From: Roseateles subflavus
GTDB taxonomy: Bacteria > Pseudomonadota > Gammaproteobacteria > Burkholderiales > Burkholderiaceae_C
Assembly (NCBI RefSeq): GCF_030285365.1
Contig: NZ_JASVDS010000001.1
Span: 496,001-560,000, forward strand
Reading direction: 5' to 3'
Length of the DNA stretch: 64,000 bases
Position 1 is the stretch's first letter; each line of letters opens with the position of its first letter. The position numbers and the translations under genes were made by a program. Below the pieces are notes generated by a model. The model was not told the origin of the DNA, ran no database searches, and saw only the letters and a program-made list of their open reading frames with translations. Below, piece by piece: positions 15,660 to 24,417 of the stretch.

Positions 15660-16032
15660 CGAGCCACCAGCTCACCAGATACCCCAGCCCCACCATCAGC
15701 GGCAGGCAAGCCAGGCCCCAGAGCTCGGAGAGGCGGTGACCCTCGTTGTACTCCAGCGGCAGGGCCACCAGCGTCAGGAAGAGCCCGAGCCCGCCGCTGA
15801 CCAGCACCAGGCCCCGGCGGCGATCGGCGTCGGTGGGTGTCGGCTCCAGCAGCAGCTCCGGCGGCAGGGCCTGCTGGCGGTCGGCCAGCTCCAGCAGGAA
15901 GCGGTAGCGCTGCTCCTTCTGGCGGGTCTGGTGGCGCATCAGGCGCAGCAGCACGATCACCGGCCCTGCCACCGAGGCGAGGATCGCCAGGGTCACGCCG
16001 ATCGCCACGAACAGTTCATTCACGTTGTCCAT
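15631..16032 (-). CDS. small membrane protein upstream of the ECF sigma factor
   Basis: The 133-residue protein has an N-terminal membrane segment (5-28, FVAIGVTLAILASVAGPVIVLL), a basic juxtamembrane helix with KEQRYRFLLELADRQQALP, and two further hydrophobic segments (about 75-92 and 105-122). It resembles DUF6249-type proteins found beside ECF sigma genes. GAAGGA precedes the start. The overlap with the sigma gene suggests coupled synthesis and perhaps a role in sensing at the membrane; the function itself is unknown. Confidence 0.75.
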   Translation of the reverse strand: MDNVNELFVAIGVTLAILASVAGPVIVLLRLMRHQTRQKEQRYRFLLELADRQQALPPELLLEPTPTDADRRRGLVLVSGGLGLFLTLVALPLEYNEGHRLSELWGLACLPLMVGLGYLVSWWLGERDARAGG

Positions 16033-16068
16033 CGTTCCATCCTTCTTCCATGCATGGCAGCGGGCCGT

Positions 16069-17130
16069 TCACAGCCCGAGGCGGCGAGCGACCTCGTCCA
16101 CCTCGCCCAGCAGCTCCTCGCGCTCGCCGGGCAGTCCCGAGGGCACCCGGCCCTCGACAAGATCCTTCAGCGCCCGGCCATAGGCTGCCCGGCGGGCATC
16201 GGGCGCCGGCACGCGGACCTGCGGCAGCACCCCCTGGCCCTCCCAATTCCCCCCCGTCACCGGGCTGACCGACCGGGCCAGCGAGACCCACAGCCGGAAG
16301 TGCGGGTGCACCGTCCGGAACACCCCGGGATTGGCACCGCCGCCACTGGCCTCGCCCACCACCGTCGCGCGCCCGGCCTGCTGCAGGTCGTAGGCCAGGT
16401 GCTCGCCCGCAGAGAAGGTCTTGGGACCGATCAGCAGGTACAGCGGCAGCTGCTGCAGCGCAGGGCCCGGCAGGCCCGGCATTGTGGCCAAGGATTCGCG
16501 GGTGGTGTCCCGGGCCCGGACCATCGCGCTCAGCGGCGTCCCCGGCGGCAGGAAGTGGCTGGCCAGCCACTGCACCATCGCCGGGCTGCCCCCCCCGTTT
16601 CGCCGCAGGTCCAGGATGAGCGCGTCACTCTGGGCCAGGACCTGCAGCGCCGCGGCCAGCGTCGGCGCGCAGGCTTCGGGCGGCGCCATGGCGTCCACGC
16701 GCAGGTAGCCGATGTTGCCGGGATAGTGCTCGACGCGCTCCACCCCGCAGTTCAGGTGGCGCATCACCTCGGGCGGCGGTCCGGAGGGGGTGTCTTTGGC
16801 GTCCTCGGCCTCGGGCGGCAGCGCCTCGGGGCTGTAGACCAGCCGGGCATGGGCATCCTGCAACTGGCTCTGCAGCTGTCGGGTCCAGGCCTCCGCCAGC
16901 ACCGGGCCCGGGAGGGGCTCGGCCTGCGGCTTGAGGGCTGCCAGCGCGGCAGGCAGCCGAGCCGGGTCGTGATAGTCCTGGTTCAGACGCCGGGCAATCT
17001 GCTGGCCCAGGGCCGCCTGCTCCGCGGGCGCCAGGAGCCCGGGCGCAAGCGCCGCCGGCGCGGCCATGCCCCAGGGGCTGAACATCAGTGCGGCCGCCAG
17101 GACCAGGCCTTGTCTTTCGGGTGTCGTCAT
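16069..17130 (-). CDS. S41-family peptidase (IRBP-like), secreted
   Basis: The 353-residue protein has an N-terminal signal peptide (about 1-24). A helical N-domain with LNQDYHDPARLP follows, then the S41 catalytic domain: ILDLRRNGGG, the Ser motif IGPKTFSAGEHLAYDL and VVGEASGGGANPG. This order matches the interphotoreceptor-retinoid-binding-protein-like branch of tail-specific proteases, which lacks a PDZ domain. It should act in the periplasm on unfolded or tagged peptides. GAGGAG precedes the start at 17130. The frame is open far upstream over parB on the other strand, but that part is antisense. Confidence 0.88.
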   Translation of the reverse strand: MTTPERQGLVLAAALMFSPWGMAAPAALAPGLLAPAEQAALGQQIARRLNQDYHDPARLPAALAALKPQAEPLPGPVLAEAWTRQLQSQLQDAHARLVYSPEALPPEAEDAKDTPSGPPPEVMRHLNCGVERVEHYPGNIGYLRVDAMAPPEACAPTLAAALQVLAQSDALILDLRRNGGGSPAMVQWLASHFLPPGTPLSAMVRARDTTRESLATMPGLPGPALQQLPLYLLIGPKTFSAGEHLAYDLQQAGRATVVGEASGGGANPGVFRTVHPHFRLWVSLARSVSPVTGGNWEGQGVLPQVRVPAPDARRAAYGRALKDLVEGRVPSGLPGEREELLGEVDEVARRLGL

Positions 17131-17277
17131 GCAAGCGCTCCTCGCTCCAGGGCCCGCCACAGGGAGGGCCTCCTGTGCTTGGATGCAGCGGGCGTCGATC
17201 CGGATGCGGCTCGGCGAAAAAAAGATCCCCCGGCCCTGAAAGCGGCGTTGCAGCGGCACTTTGCGACAATCCGCCCC

Positions 17278-18189
17278 ATGGTCACGAAAAAACCCAAGGG
17301 GCTCGGCATGGGCCTGGAGGCCCTGCTCGGCCCCAAAGTCTCCGAAACACCCCCCGCGCGCGAGGGTGAGCCCAGCACCCTGCGTCTGGAACAGATGCAG
17401 GCCGGCAAGTACCAGCCTCGCACGCGCATGGACGAAGGCTCGCTGTACGAACTGGCCGAGAGCATCAAGGGCCAGGGCATCATGCAGCCCATCCTGGTGC
17501 GACCCATCGGTGCCGAGGCCTCGAAGGACGGCGTGGCGCGCTACGAGATCATCGCGGGCGAGCGCCGCTTCCGGGCCGCGAAGCTGGCGGGTCTGCGCGA
17601 CGTGCCGGTGCTGGTCAAGGCCGTGCCGGACGAGGCGGCCGCCGCCATGGCCCTGATCGAGAACATCCAGCGCGAGGACCTCAACCCGCTGGAAGAGGCG
17701 CAAGGCCTGAAACGCCTCACGGACGAGTTTGGGCTCACTCACGAGCAGGCCGCACAGGCCGTGGGCCGCTCGCGCAGCGCCGCCAGCAATCTGCTGCGCC
17801 TGCTGAACCTTGCCGAGCCGGTCCAGAACATGCTGATGGCGGGCGACCTCGACATGGGCCATGCCCGCGCGCTGCTGGCCCTCGACGGCGCCCACCAGAT
17901 CACCAGTGCGACCGAGATCGCTGCCAAGAAGCTCAGCGTGCGCGAGGCCGAGAAGCTCGTGCAGCGCCACCAGGGCGCCGGCCGGCAGACGCCGCTGCTG
18001 CGCGTCAAGAGCGACAAGAGCCGCGACGTGCTGCGCCTCGAGGAGGAGCTCTCCGATCTGCTGACCGCCCAGGTCGAGATCCGCGTGAAGAAGAAGACAC
18101 GCCGCGGCGAGTCCGGCGAGATTGCCATCCAATTCAGCTCGCTGGACGAGCTCAATGGTCTGATCGAACGACTGCGCGGACCGCAATGA
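17278..18189 (+). CDS. parB: chromosome partitioning protein ParB
   Basis: ParB binds parS, spreads as a CTP-dependent clamp and is moved by ParA. The 303-residue protein has an N-terminal ParA-contact peptide (KPKGLGMGLEALLG) and the CTP-binding motifs AGKYQPRTRMDE and IIAGERRFRAAKLAG. The ENIQREDLNPLEEAQG segment, the helix-turn-helix THEQAAQAVGRSRSAASNLLRLL and a C-terminal dimerisation domain follow. The parS sites it should recognise are at 6.0, 6.2 and 7.7 kb. The start at 17278 gives the family length; the frame is open upstream without coding character. Its separation from parA by 8.6 kb is unusual. Confidence 0.97.
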   Translation: MVTKKPKGLGMGLEALLGPKVSETPPAREGEPSTLRLEQMQAGKYQPRTRMDEGSLYELAESIKGQGIMQPILVRPIGAEASKDGVARYEIIAGERRFRAAKLAGLRDVPVLVKAVPDEAAAAMALIENIQREDLNPLEEAQGLKRLTDEFGLTHEQAAQAVGRSRSAASNLLRLLNLAEPVQNMLMAGDLDMGHARALLALDGAHQITSATEIAAKKLSVREAEKLVQRHQGAGRQTPLLRVKSDKSRDVLRLEEELSDLLTAQVEIRVKKKTRRGESGEIAIQFSSLDELNGLIERLRGPQ

Positions 18190-18224
18190 GACGCATGCGC
18201 CCGTGAGGCGCAGAAGTCCTGCCC

Positions 18225-18253
18225 AAAGCCGTGCCCCGTGCACGGCTTTTTTT
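18225..18253 (+). terminator. Rho-independent terminator after parB
   Basis: The stem AAAGCCGTGC (18225-18234) pairs with GCACGGCTTT (18240-18249) over a five-base loop and ends in a run of seven T. Confidence 0.92.
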
Positions 18254-18644
18254 CACGCGTCGACGCAACACCGGCACTGCCCGCGCATGATGCAGAGGTC
18301 TATGCTGTCAACGAGCCCCCGCAGGATGGCGTTGCGAAGTCATCACGAAAGGACTACAAGAGACGTCATGCGGGGTCAGGTCTTGTGTCCTTCCCAGCCG
18401 TCACGAGCGGCGTAGGATGACACCAGGGCCCGCCGCTGCGGCAACCCCGCGGAATGCGCAAGAAGCGTGGTGTTCATAGCCCTCATTCCTGCGTGCCTCC
18501 GGCCCTTGCTGCATGATCCTGTTGACGTGAGCTGATGCTCGGAAAGCTCTGATGACGCCTTGCCCCAGGACGTCACCAGAACTTCCCAGACGGCGCCGGC
18601 TGCCACACGCCCGACGTCGCCTCCCACCGGATCAGGAGGTCAGC
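18254..18644. other. intergenic region before prkA
   Basis: This stretch of about 390 bp contains the dispersed GGGGTCAGGTCTTG repeat (18372-18385) and the prkA Shine-Dalgarno AGGAGGT (18634-18640). I see no convincing gene, no clear sigma-54 promoter despite the regulation known for this operon in enterobacteria, and no RNA gene. Confidence 0.5.
18372..18385 (+). repeat. dispersed repeat copy 1
   Basis: GGGGTCAGGTCTTG matches the core of the 19-bp repeat also found at 37436, 41531 and 44317 and, with mismatches, at 39657. This copy is intergenic. Confidence 0.7.
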
Positions 18645-20567
18645 ATGGACGTGATCAGCAACTACGCCGCCCGCTACGAACGCACCCGGGTTGAAGAGCT
18701 CTCGCTCGAGGAATACCTGGCCGAGTGCAAGCACAACCCTCTCGCCTACGCCTCGGCCGCCGAGCGCATGCTCAAGGCCATCGGCGAGCCGCAGATGGTG
18801 GACACCCGCAACGACCCGAGGCTCTCGCGGATCTTTGCCAACAAGACGATCAAGCTCTACCCCGCCTTCGCCGAGTTCTACGGCATGGAGGAGGCCATCG
18901 AGCAGGTCGTGAGCTACTTCCGCCACGCCGCCCAGGGGCTGGAGGAGAAGAAGCAGATCCTCTACCTGCTGGGCCCGGTGGGCGGTGGCAAGAGCTCCAT
19001 CGCCGAGCGCCTCAAGCAGCTGATGGAGCAGGTGCCGTTCTATGCGCTCAAGGACTCGCCGGTGAACGAGTCGCCGCTGGGTCTCTTCGACCCTGTCGAG
19101 GACGGCCCGCTGCTGGAGAAGGAGTTCGGCATTCCGAGCCGCTACCTGAACCGCATCCTCTCGCCGTGGGCGGTCAAGCGGCTCGACGAGTTCGGCGGTG
19201 ACATCCGCCGCTTCCGCGTCGTGAAACGCTATCCGAGCGTGCTCAAGCAGATCGGTGTGGCCAAGACGGAACCGGGGGACGAGAACAACCAGGACATCTC
19301 GAGCCTCGTCGGCAAGGTCGACATCCGCAAGCTCGAGACCTATGCGCAGGACGACCCCGATGCCTACAGCTACAGCGGTGGCCTGTGCCTGGCGAATCAG
19401 GGGTTGCTGGAGTTCGTCGAGATGTTCAAGGCGCCGATCAAGGTGCTGCACCCGCTGCTGACCGCCACGCAGGAAGGCAACTTCAAGGGCACCGAGGGCT
19501 TCGGCGCGATTCCCTTCGATGGCATCGTGCTCGCGCACAGCAACGAGAGCGAGTGGAAGACCTTCCGCAACAACAAGAACAACGAGGCCTTCCTCGACCG
19601 CATCTACATCGTCAAGGTGCCTTACTGCCTGCGCGTCAGCGAGGAAGTGAAGATCTACGACAAGCTGATCCGCACCTCCTCGCTCGCGCAGGCCAAGTGC
19701 GCCCCGGGCACGCTGAAGATGATGGCGCAGTTCGCGGTGCTCACGCGCCTGAAGGAGCCGGAGAACTCGACGCTCTACTCGAAGATGCAGGTCTACGACG
19801 GCGACAACCTCAAGGACACCGACCCGCGGGCCAAGAGCCTGCAGGAGTACCGCGACTACGCGGGCGTCGATGAGGGCATGAACGGCATCAGCACGCGCTT
19901 CGCCTACAAGATCCTCTCGAAGGTCTTCAACTTCGACCCCGGCGAGGTCGCGGCCAATCCGGTGCACCTGATGTACGTGCTGGAGCAGCAGATCGAGCGC
20001 GAGCAGTTCTCGGGCGAGCTGGAGCAGAAGTACGTCGGCTTCATCAAGGAGGCGCTGGCGCCGCGCTATGCCGAGTTCATCGGCAAGGAGATCCAGACGG
20101 CCTACCTCGAAAGCTACTCGGAGTACGGCCAGAACATCTTCGACCGCTACGTCACCTATGCCGACTACTGGATCCAGGACCAGGAGTACCGGGACACGGA
20201 CACCGGCGAGGTCTTCGATCGCTCGGCGCTCAATGCCGAGCTGGAGAAGATCGAGAAGCCGGCGGGCATCAGCAATCCCAAGGACTTCCGCAACGAGATC
20301 GTCAACTTCGTGCTGCGGGCCCGCGCCAACAACGCCGGCAAGAACCCCGCCTGGACGAGCTACGAGAAGCTGCGCACGGTGATCGAGAAGAAGATGTTCT
20401 CCAACACCGAGGAGCTGCTGCCGGTGATCAGCTTCAACGCCAAGGCGAGCGCCGAGGAGGCCAAGAAGCACGAGAACTTCGTGCAGCGCATGGTCGACAA
20501 GGGCTACACCGCCAAGCAGGTGCGGCTGCTCTGCGAGTGGTACCTGCGGGTGCGCAAGAGTAGCTGA
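18645..20567 (+). CDS. yeaG: PrkA-family serine protein kinase (YeaG)
   Basis: The 640-residue protein matches PrkA/YeaG in length and sequence. It has an N-terminal AAA+ domain with Walker A LLGPVGGGKSSIAERL (about 105-120), Walker B-like GLCLANQGLLEFVEMFK, and NESEWKTFRNNKNNEAFLDRI. A C-terminal kinase-like PrkA domain follows. In enterobacteria YeaG acts with YeaH in nitrogen-starvation and stationary-phase adaptation. The start at 18645 follows a strong AGGAGGT. It is the first gene of a three-gene cluster with yeaH and spoVR, the common arrangement in proteobacteria. Confidence 0.96.
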   Translation: MDVISNYAARYERTRVEELSLEEYLAECKHNPLAYASAAERMLKAIGEPQMVDTRNDPRLSRIFANKTIKLYPAFAEFYGMEEAIEQVVSYFRHAAQGLEEKKQILYLLGPVGGGKSSIAERLKQLMEQVPFYALKDSPVNESPLGLFDPVEDGPLLEKEFGIPSRYLNRILSPWAVKRLDEFGGDIRRFRVVKRYPSVLKQIGVAKTEPGDENNQDISSLVGKVDIRKLETYAQDDPDAYSYSGGLCLANQGLLEFVEMFKAPIKVLHPLLTATQEGNFKGTEGFGAIPFDGIVLAHSNESEWKTFRNNKNNEAFLDRIYIVKVPYCLRVSEEVKIYDKLIRTSSLAQAKCAPGTLKMMAQFAVLTRLKEPENSTLYSKMQVYDGDNLKDTDPRAKSLQEYRDYAGVDEGMNGISTRFAYKILSKVFNFDPGEVAANPVHLMYVLEQQIEREQFSGELEQKYVGFIKEALAPRYAEFIGKEIQTAYLESYSEYGQNIFDRYVTYADYWIQDQEYRDTDTGEVFDRSALNAELEKIEKPAGISNPKDFRNEIVNFVLRARANNAGKNPAWTSYEKLRTVIEKKMFSNTEELLPVISFNAKASAEEAKKHENFVQRMVDKGYTAKQVRLLCEWYLRVRKSS

Positions 20568-20592
20568 TGGTCCACCCCCTACGCGCTGCGCG

Positions 20593-20610
20593 CGCCCCCT
20601 CGAGGGGGCG
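20593..20610. repeat. 18-bp palindrome between yeaG and yeaH
   Basis: CGCCCCCTCGAGGGGGCG is a perfect palindrome in the 123-bp gap between yeaG and yeaH. It could be an intercistronic stabilising hairpin or a member of a REP-like family common in related genomes; only this copy was noticed. Confidence 0.6.
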
Positions 20611-20690
20611 GGCCCGCAGGACCGGCAGAGCCCGATCCTCGGGCCCCGCTCGGGAAGACCGGGCGGAGCGCCGCTACTGAAGGACAGCAC

Positions 20691-21971
20691 ATGCTGCAGC
20701 AGATCATCGATCGACGGCTCTCGGGCAAGAACAAGTCCATCGGCAATCGCGAGCGGTTTCTGCGCCGACACAAGGACCAGATCCGCGAGGCGGTGCGGCG
20801 GGCGGTGGACGGGCGCGGCATCCGGGACATGGAGCGCGGCGAGGAAGTCCACATCCCCAAGAAGGACCTCAGCGAACCCGTGTTCGGGCATGGCGAGGGC
20901 GGCACGCGCGAGGTGGTGCGGCCCGGCAATCGCGACCACGTCAAGGGCGACCGGGTGCCCAAGCCGCAGGGCGGGCAAGGCCAGGGTCAGGGCAGCCAGG
21001 CGAGCGACTCCGGCGAGGGCGAGGACGACTTCGTCTTTCACCTCAGCAAGGAGGAGTTCATGCAGGTCTTCTTCGAGGACCTGGCCCTGCCCAACCTCGC
21101 GCGCACCACGCTGGCCGAGACGCCCGAATGGAAGAGCCATCGCGCCGGCTTCACGAGCGACGGCACGCCCACCAACCTGCACGTCGTGCGCTCCATGCGC
21201 GGCGCGCTGGGCCGGCGCATCGCGCTGGGCATGGGCAAGCGGCGGGAGCTGCACGAGCTCGAGGAGCGCCTCGCGCTGCTCCTTCGCGAGCTGCCCGAGC
21301 ACCCCGAGCACAAGCCGCTGATCGAGGACACCGAGGCCCGCATCGCCCGGCTCAAGGGCCGCATCGAGGCCATTCCCTTCCTCGATCCCATCGACCTGCG
21401 CTTTCGCTCGCGCGTGAAAGTGCCGGTGCCGACCACGCGGGCCGTGATGTTCTGCCTGATGGACGTCTCCGGCTCCATGGACGAGTCCCGCAAGGACCTC
21501 GCCAAGCGCTTCTTCATCCTGCTCTACCTCTTCCTCACGCGGCACTACGAGAAGATCGACGTCGTCTTCATCCGCCACCACACGCAGGCACAGGAGGTGG
21601 ACGAGCAGAACTTCTTCCACGCCACCGAGACCGGCGGCACCGTGGTGTCCTCCGCCCTCGTGCTGATGGAGCAGATCATCCGCGAGCGCTACTCGCCGTC
21701 CGAGTGGAACATCTACGGCGCCCAGGCCAGCGACGGTGACAACTGGCACCACGACAGCGGCCGCTGCCGCGAGCTGCTCACGGACAAGATCCTGCCGCTG
21801 TGCCGCTACTTCGCCTATGTGCAGGTGGCGGAGGCGGAGCAGAACCTCTGGGAGGAATACGTCAAGCTGGCCGACGAGGTGCCGCACTTCGCCATGCGCA
21901 AGGCCGTGGAGGTGAACCAGATCTATCCGGTCTTCCGCGACCTGTTCAAGAAGGAAGGGGCCGCCACATGA
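20691..21971 (+). CDS. yeaH: YeaH/YhbH-family protein (DUF444)
   Basis: The 426-residue protein has the family N-terminus IDRRLSGKNKSIGNRERFLRRHK, a Gly/Gln-rich linker near 85-110 and a C-terminal von Willebrand A-like domain with VMFCLMDVSGSMDESRK (metal-ion-dependent adhesion site) and GGTVVSSALVLM. YeaH is the partner of the PrkA kinase and is probably phosphorylated by it, by analogy. Its stop overlaps the spoVR start (ATGA), which supports co-translation of the cluster. Confidence 0.95.
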   Translation: MLQQIIDRRLSGKNKSIGNRERFLRRHKDQIREAVRRAVDGRGIRDMERGEEVHIPKKDLSEPVFGHGEGGTREVVRPGNRDHVKGDRVPKPQGGQGQGQGSQASDSGEGEDDFVFHLSKEEFMQVFFEDLALPNLARTTLAETPEWKSHRAGFTSDGTPTNLHVVRSMRGALGRRIALGMGKRRELHELEERLALLLRELPEHPEHKPLIEDTEARIARLKGRIEAIPFLDPIDLRFRSRVKVPVPTTRAVMFCLMDVSGSMDESRKDLAKRFFILLYLFLTRHYEKIDVVFIRHHTQAQEVDEQNFFHATETGGTVVSSALVLMEQIIRERYSPSEWNIYGAQASDGDNWHHDSGRCRELLTDKILPLCRYFAYVQVAEAEQNLWEEYVKLADEVPHFAMRKAVEVNQIYPVFRDLFKKEGAAT

Positions 21972-23566
21972 CCGACATCGAGAACCGCCGCCGCACCGGC
22001 CTGTCCCCCGACCGCCACGAATGGGGCGGTCGCCGCTCTCCGCCGCCGCTGCGCGAGATGACGCCCCTGGAGAAGCGCCCTGACCATCCGCTGCCCGCGC
22101 CGAGCGACTGGACCTTCGAGCTCATCCACGAGTACCACGACGTCATCCGCCGGACGGCCGAGCGCTACGGGCTCGACACCTACGCCAACCAGCTCGAGAT
22201 CATCACCGCCGAGCAGATGATGGACGCCTACGCCTCCGTGGGCATGCCGGTGAACTACCGCCACTGGAGCTACGGCAAGGAATTCATCGCCACCGAACGC
22301 AACTACAAGCGCGGCCAGATGGGCCTGGCCTACGAGATCGTCATCAATTCCGACCCCTGCATCGCCTACCTGATGGAGGAGAACACCATGGCCATGCAGG
22401 CCCTGGTGATCGCGCATGCCTGCTACGGGCACAACAGCTTCTTCAAGGGCAATTACCTCTTCCGCATGTGGACGGACGCCTCGTCCATCATCGACTACCT
22501 CGTCTATGCCAAGAACTACGTGGCCGAATGCGAGGAGCGCCACGGCCTGGATGCCGTCGAGGCGGTGCTGGACTCCTGTCATGCCCTGATGAACCACGGC
22601 GTGGACCGCTACCGCCGGCCCGCCAAGCTGTCGCTGGCCGAGGAGCGCAACCGGCTCAAGGACCGCGAGTCCTACGCGCAGCAGCAGATCAACGACCTCT
22701 GGCGCACCCTGCCCCGCCGTGCGGACAAGGACGCCGAAGCCCAGGCCGCGCGCCGCTTCCCTGAAGAGCCGCAGGAGAACCTGCTGTACTTCATCGAGAA
22801 GAACGCCCCGCTGCTGGAGCCCTGGCAGCGCGAGATCGTCCGCATCGTGCGCAAGATCGCGCAGTACTTCTACCCGCAGCGCCAGACCCAGGTGATGAAC
22901 GAGGGCTGGGCGACGTTCTGGCACCACCGCCTGCTCAACCAGATGTACGACGACGGCTACCTCACCGACGGCATGATGATCGAGTGGCTGAAGTCGCACA
23001 CCAACGTCATCGCCCAGCAGCCCCTGGCCAACCTGAATCCCTATGCCCTGGGCTTTGCGATGTACACCGACCTCAAGCGCATCTGCGAGAACCCGACCGA
23101 GGAGGACCGCCGCTGGTTCCCCGACGTCGCCGGCAGCGACTGGCTGCCCACGCTGCACCACGCCATGCGCAACTTCAAGGACGAGAGCTTCATCGGCCAG
23201 TACCTCAGCCCCAAGCTCATGCGCGACTTCAAGCTCTTCGCCATCCTGGATGACGAGAAGGAGAAGGAATACCTGATCTCCGCCATCCACGACGAAGGCG
23301 GCTACCAGCATGTGCGCGAGGCCCTGTCCCGCCAGTACGACCTTTCCACGCGCGAGCCCAACATCCAGGTCTGGAACGTGAACCTGCGGGGCGACCGCTC
23401 CCTGACCCTGCGCCACACCCAGCATCTGGACCGCCCGCTGCACGACAGCGCGCAGGAAGTCCTCAAGCACGTCGCCCGCCTGTGGGGCTTCGGCGTGCAC
23501 CTGGAGAGCGTCAACGCCAAGGGCGAGGTCAGCAAGCGCTGGACCGTGCCGGCACCCGCCCATTGA
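21968..23566 (+). CDS. SpoVR-family protein (YcgB)
   Basis: The 532-residue protein is full length for the SpoVR family. It includes WTFELIHEYHDVIRRTAERYGL and the conserved HACYGHNSFFKGNYLFRMWTD-type region with several His and Glu residues, and later MNEGWATFWHH. These HxxxH/ExxxH-like patterns suggest a metal site, but no activity is established. SpoVR was first linked to spore cortex formation in Bacillus; in proteobacteria it accompanies yeaG-yeaH. The start at 21968 overlaps the yeaH stop; the open frame upstream lies over yeaH and is rejected. Confidence 0.95.
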   Translation: MTDIENRRRTGLSPDRHEWGGRRSPPPLREMTPLEKRPDHPLPAPSDWTFELIHEYHDVIRRTAERYGLDTYANQLEIITAEQMMDAYASVGMPVNYRHWSYGKEFIATERNYKRGQMGLAYEIVINSDPCIAYLMEENTMAMQALVIAHACYGHNSFFKGNYLFRMWTDASSIIDYLVYAKNYVAECEERHGLDAVEAVLDSCHALMNHGVDRYRRPAKLSLAEERNRLKDRESYAQQQINDLWRTLPRRADKDAEAQAARRFPEEPQENLLYFIEKNAPLLEPWQREIVRIVRKIAQYFYPQRQTQVMNEGWATFWHHRLLNQMYDDGYLTDGMMIEWLKSHTNVIAQQPLANLNPYALGFAMYTDLKRICENPTEEDRRWFPDVAGSDWLPTLHHAMRNFKDESFIGQYLSPKLMRDFKLFAILDDEKEKEYLISAIHDEGGYQHVREALSRQYDLSTREPNIQVWNVNLRGDRSLTLRHTQHLDRPLHDSAQEVLKHVARLWGFGVHLESVNAKGEVSKRWTVPAPAH

Positions 23567-23580
23567 GCGGCGCTGCGTCC

Positions 23581-24408
23581 GTGCGGCCCCGACCGCTCCG
23601 GAACCTGCCCTGGCAGGCATCGTGGCACCCGCTGGTGAGTGCGGCCCGCCTCGTGGGCCTGCTGCTCGGCCTGCTGGGGCTCCTGCTCTGGTCGGGCACA
23701 CCGGCCCGGGCCACCCCGCCGCTGCGCCTCCTGGTCACCACCGGCTCGATCCCGCCCTTCGCGGACATCAGCCAGGGCAGCAACGACGAGCGCCTCCTGG
23801 GCGGCATCATCCAGGACTGGGGCCAAGCCCTGGCCGAGCGCCTGGGTCGCGAACCCCAGTTCCTGCTGGTGCCCGCGCGGCGGGTCGGCCAGCAATTGCG
23901 CGAGGGCGGCTTCGACGTGCAGTGCTTCGAGAACCGGCAGTGGTACAGCCGAGAGGACGAGGCCTTCATCGACTGGCTGCCCCAGCCGCTGATGGAGGTC
24001 GTCGAGGTCCTGGTGAGCATGCGCGGCACGCCACCGGTGCGGCAGCTGGACCAGCTCAAGGAGCGGACCATCGGCGTGGTCAACGGCTACCGCTACCCCT
24101 TGCTGGACCCGCTGTTCGAGGCCCGGCAGCTGCGCCGCAGCACGGCCCACAACGAGATGCGCCTCCTGCAGATGCAGCAGCTGGGCCGGGCCGACTACAG
24201 CGTCATCAGCCTGCTGCAGCTCGAGCATGCGCGCCTGCGCGACCCGCGGCTGCGGGCGCTGGTGGTCTCGCCGCTGGAGGTCTCGCGCACGGCGCTCTTC
24301 TGCCTGCGCCAGCGGCAGTCGCCGATCTCCCGTGCCAAGCTGGCCGCGGCGCAGCAGGCACTGCTGGCGGAAGGCCGGCTGGAGGCCATCCTGCGGCGCT
24401 ACCGCTGA
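23581..24408 (+). CDS. periplasmic solute-binding protein, SBP_bac_3-like
   Basis: The protein has a long hydrophobic signal segment (LVGLLLGLLGLLLWSGTPARA) followed by a type II solute-binding fold: LRLLVTTGSIPPFADISQ, FDVQCFENRQWYS, LKERTIGVVNGYRYPLLDP and RADYSVISLLQLEHARL. No permease or ATPase gene is adjacent, so it may be an orphan binding protein or ligand sensor. The start is uncertain: TTG 23563 overlaps the spoVR stop, GTG 23581 is used here, and GTG 23635 would still give a signal peptide. A second such orphan is encoded at 32.0-32.9 kb. Confidence 0.75.
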   Translation: MRPRPLRNLPWQASWHPLVSAARLVGLLLGLLGLLLWSGTPARATPPLRLLVTTGSIPPFADISQGSNDERLLGGIIQDWGQALAERLGREPQFLLVPARRVGQQLREGGFDVQCFENRQWYSREDEAFIDWLPQPLMEVVEVLVSMRGTPPVRQLDQLKERTIGVVNGYRYPLLDPLFEARQLRRSTAHNEMRLLQMQQLGRADYSVISLLQLEHARLRDPRLRALVVSPLEVSRTALFCLRQRQSPISRAKLAAAQQALLAEGRLEAILRRYR

Positions 24409-24417
24409 ACGGAAGGG

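Noticed and set aside
15436-18189. 917-residue frame ending with ParB
   Set aside because: Only the last 303 residues are ParB; the rest is antisense to the sigma operon and peptidase gene and lacks coding character.
18254-18644. Sigma-54 promoter for the yeaG cluster
   Set aside because: I looked for GG-N10-GC with the usual flanks, as this operon is nitrogen-controlled in enterobacteria, but found no match with correct spacing.
18573-21887. 1,104-residue open frame antisense to yeaG and yeaH
   Set aside because: It lies opposite two well-supported genes, has no recognisable domains and is rich in Arg, Ala, Leu and Val as expected for an antisense frame at high GC.
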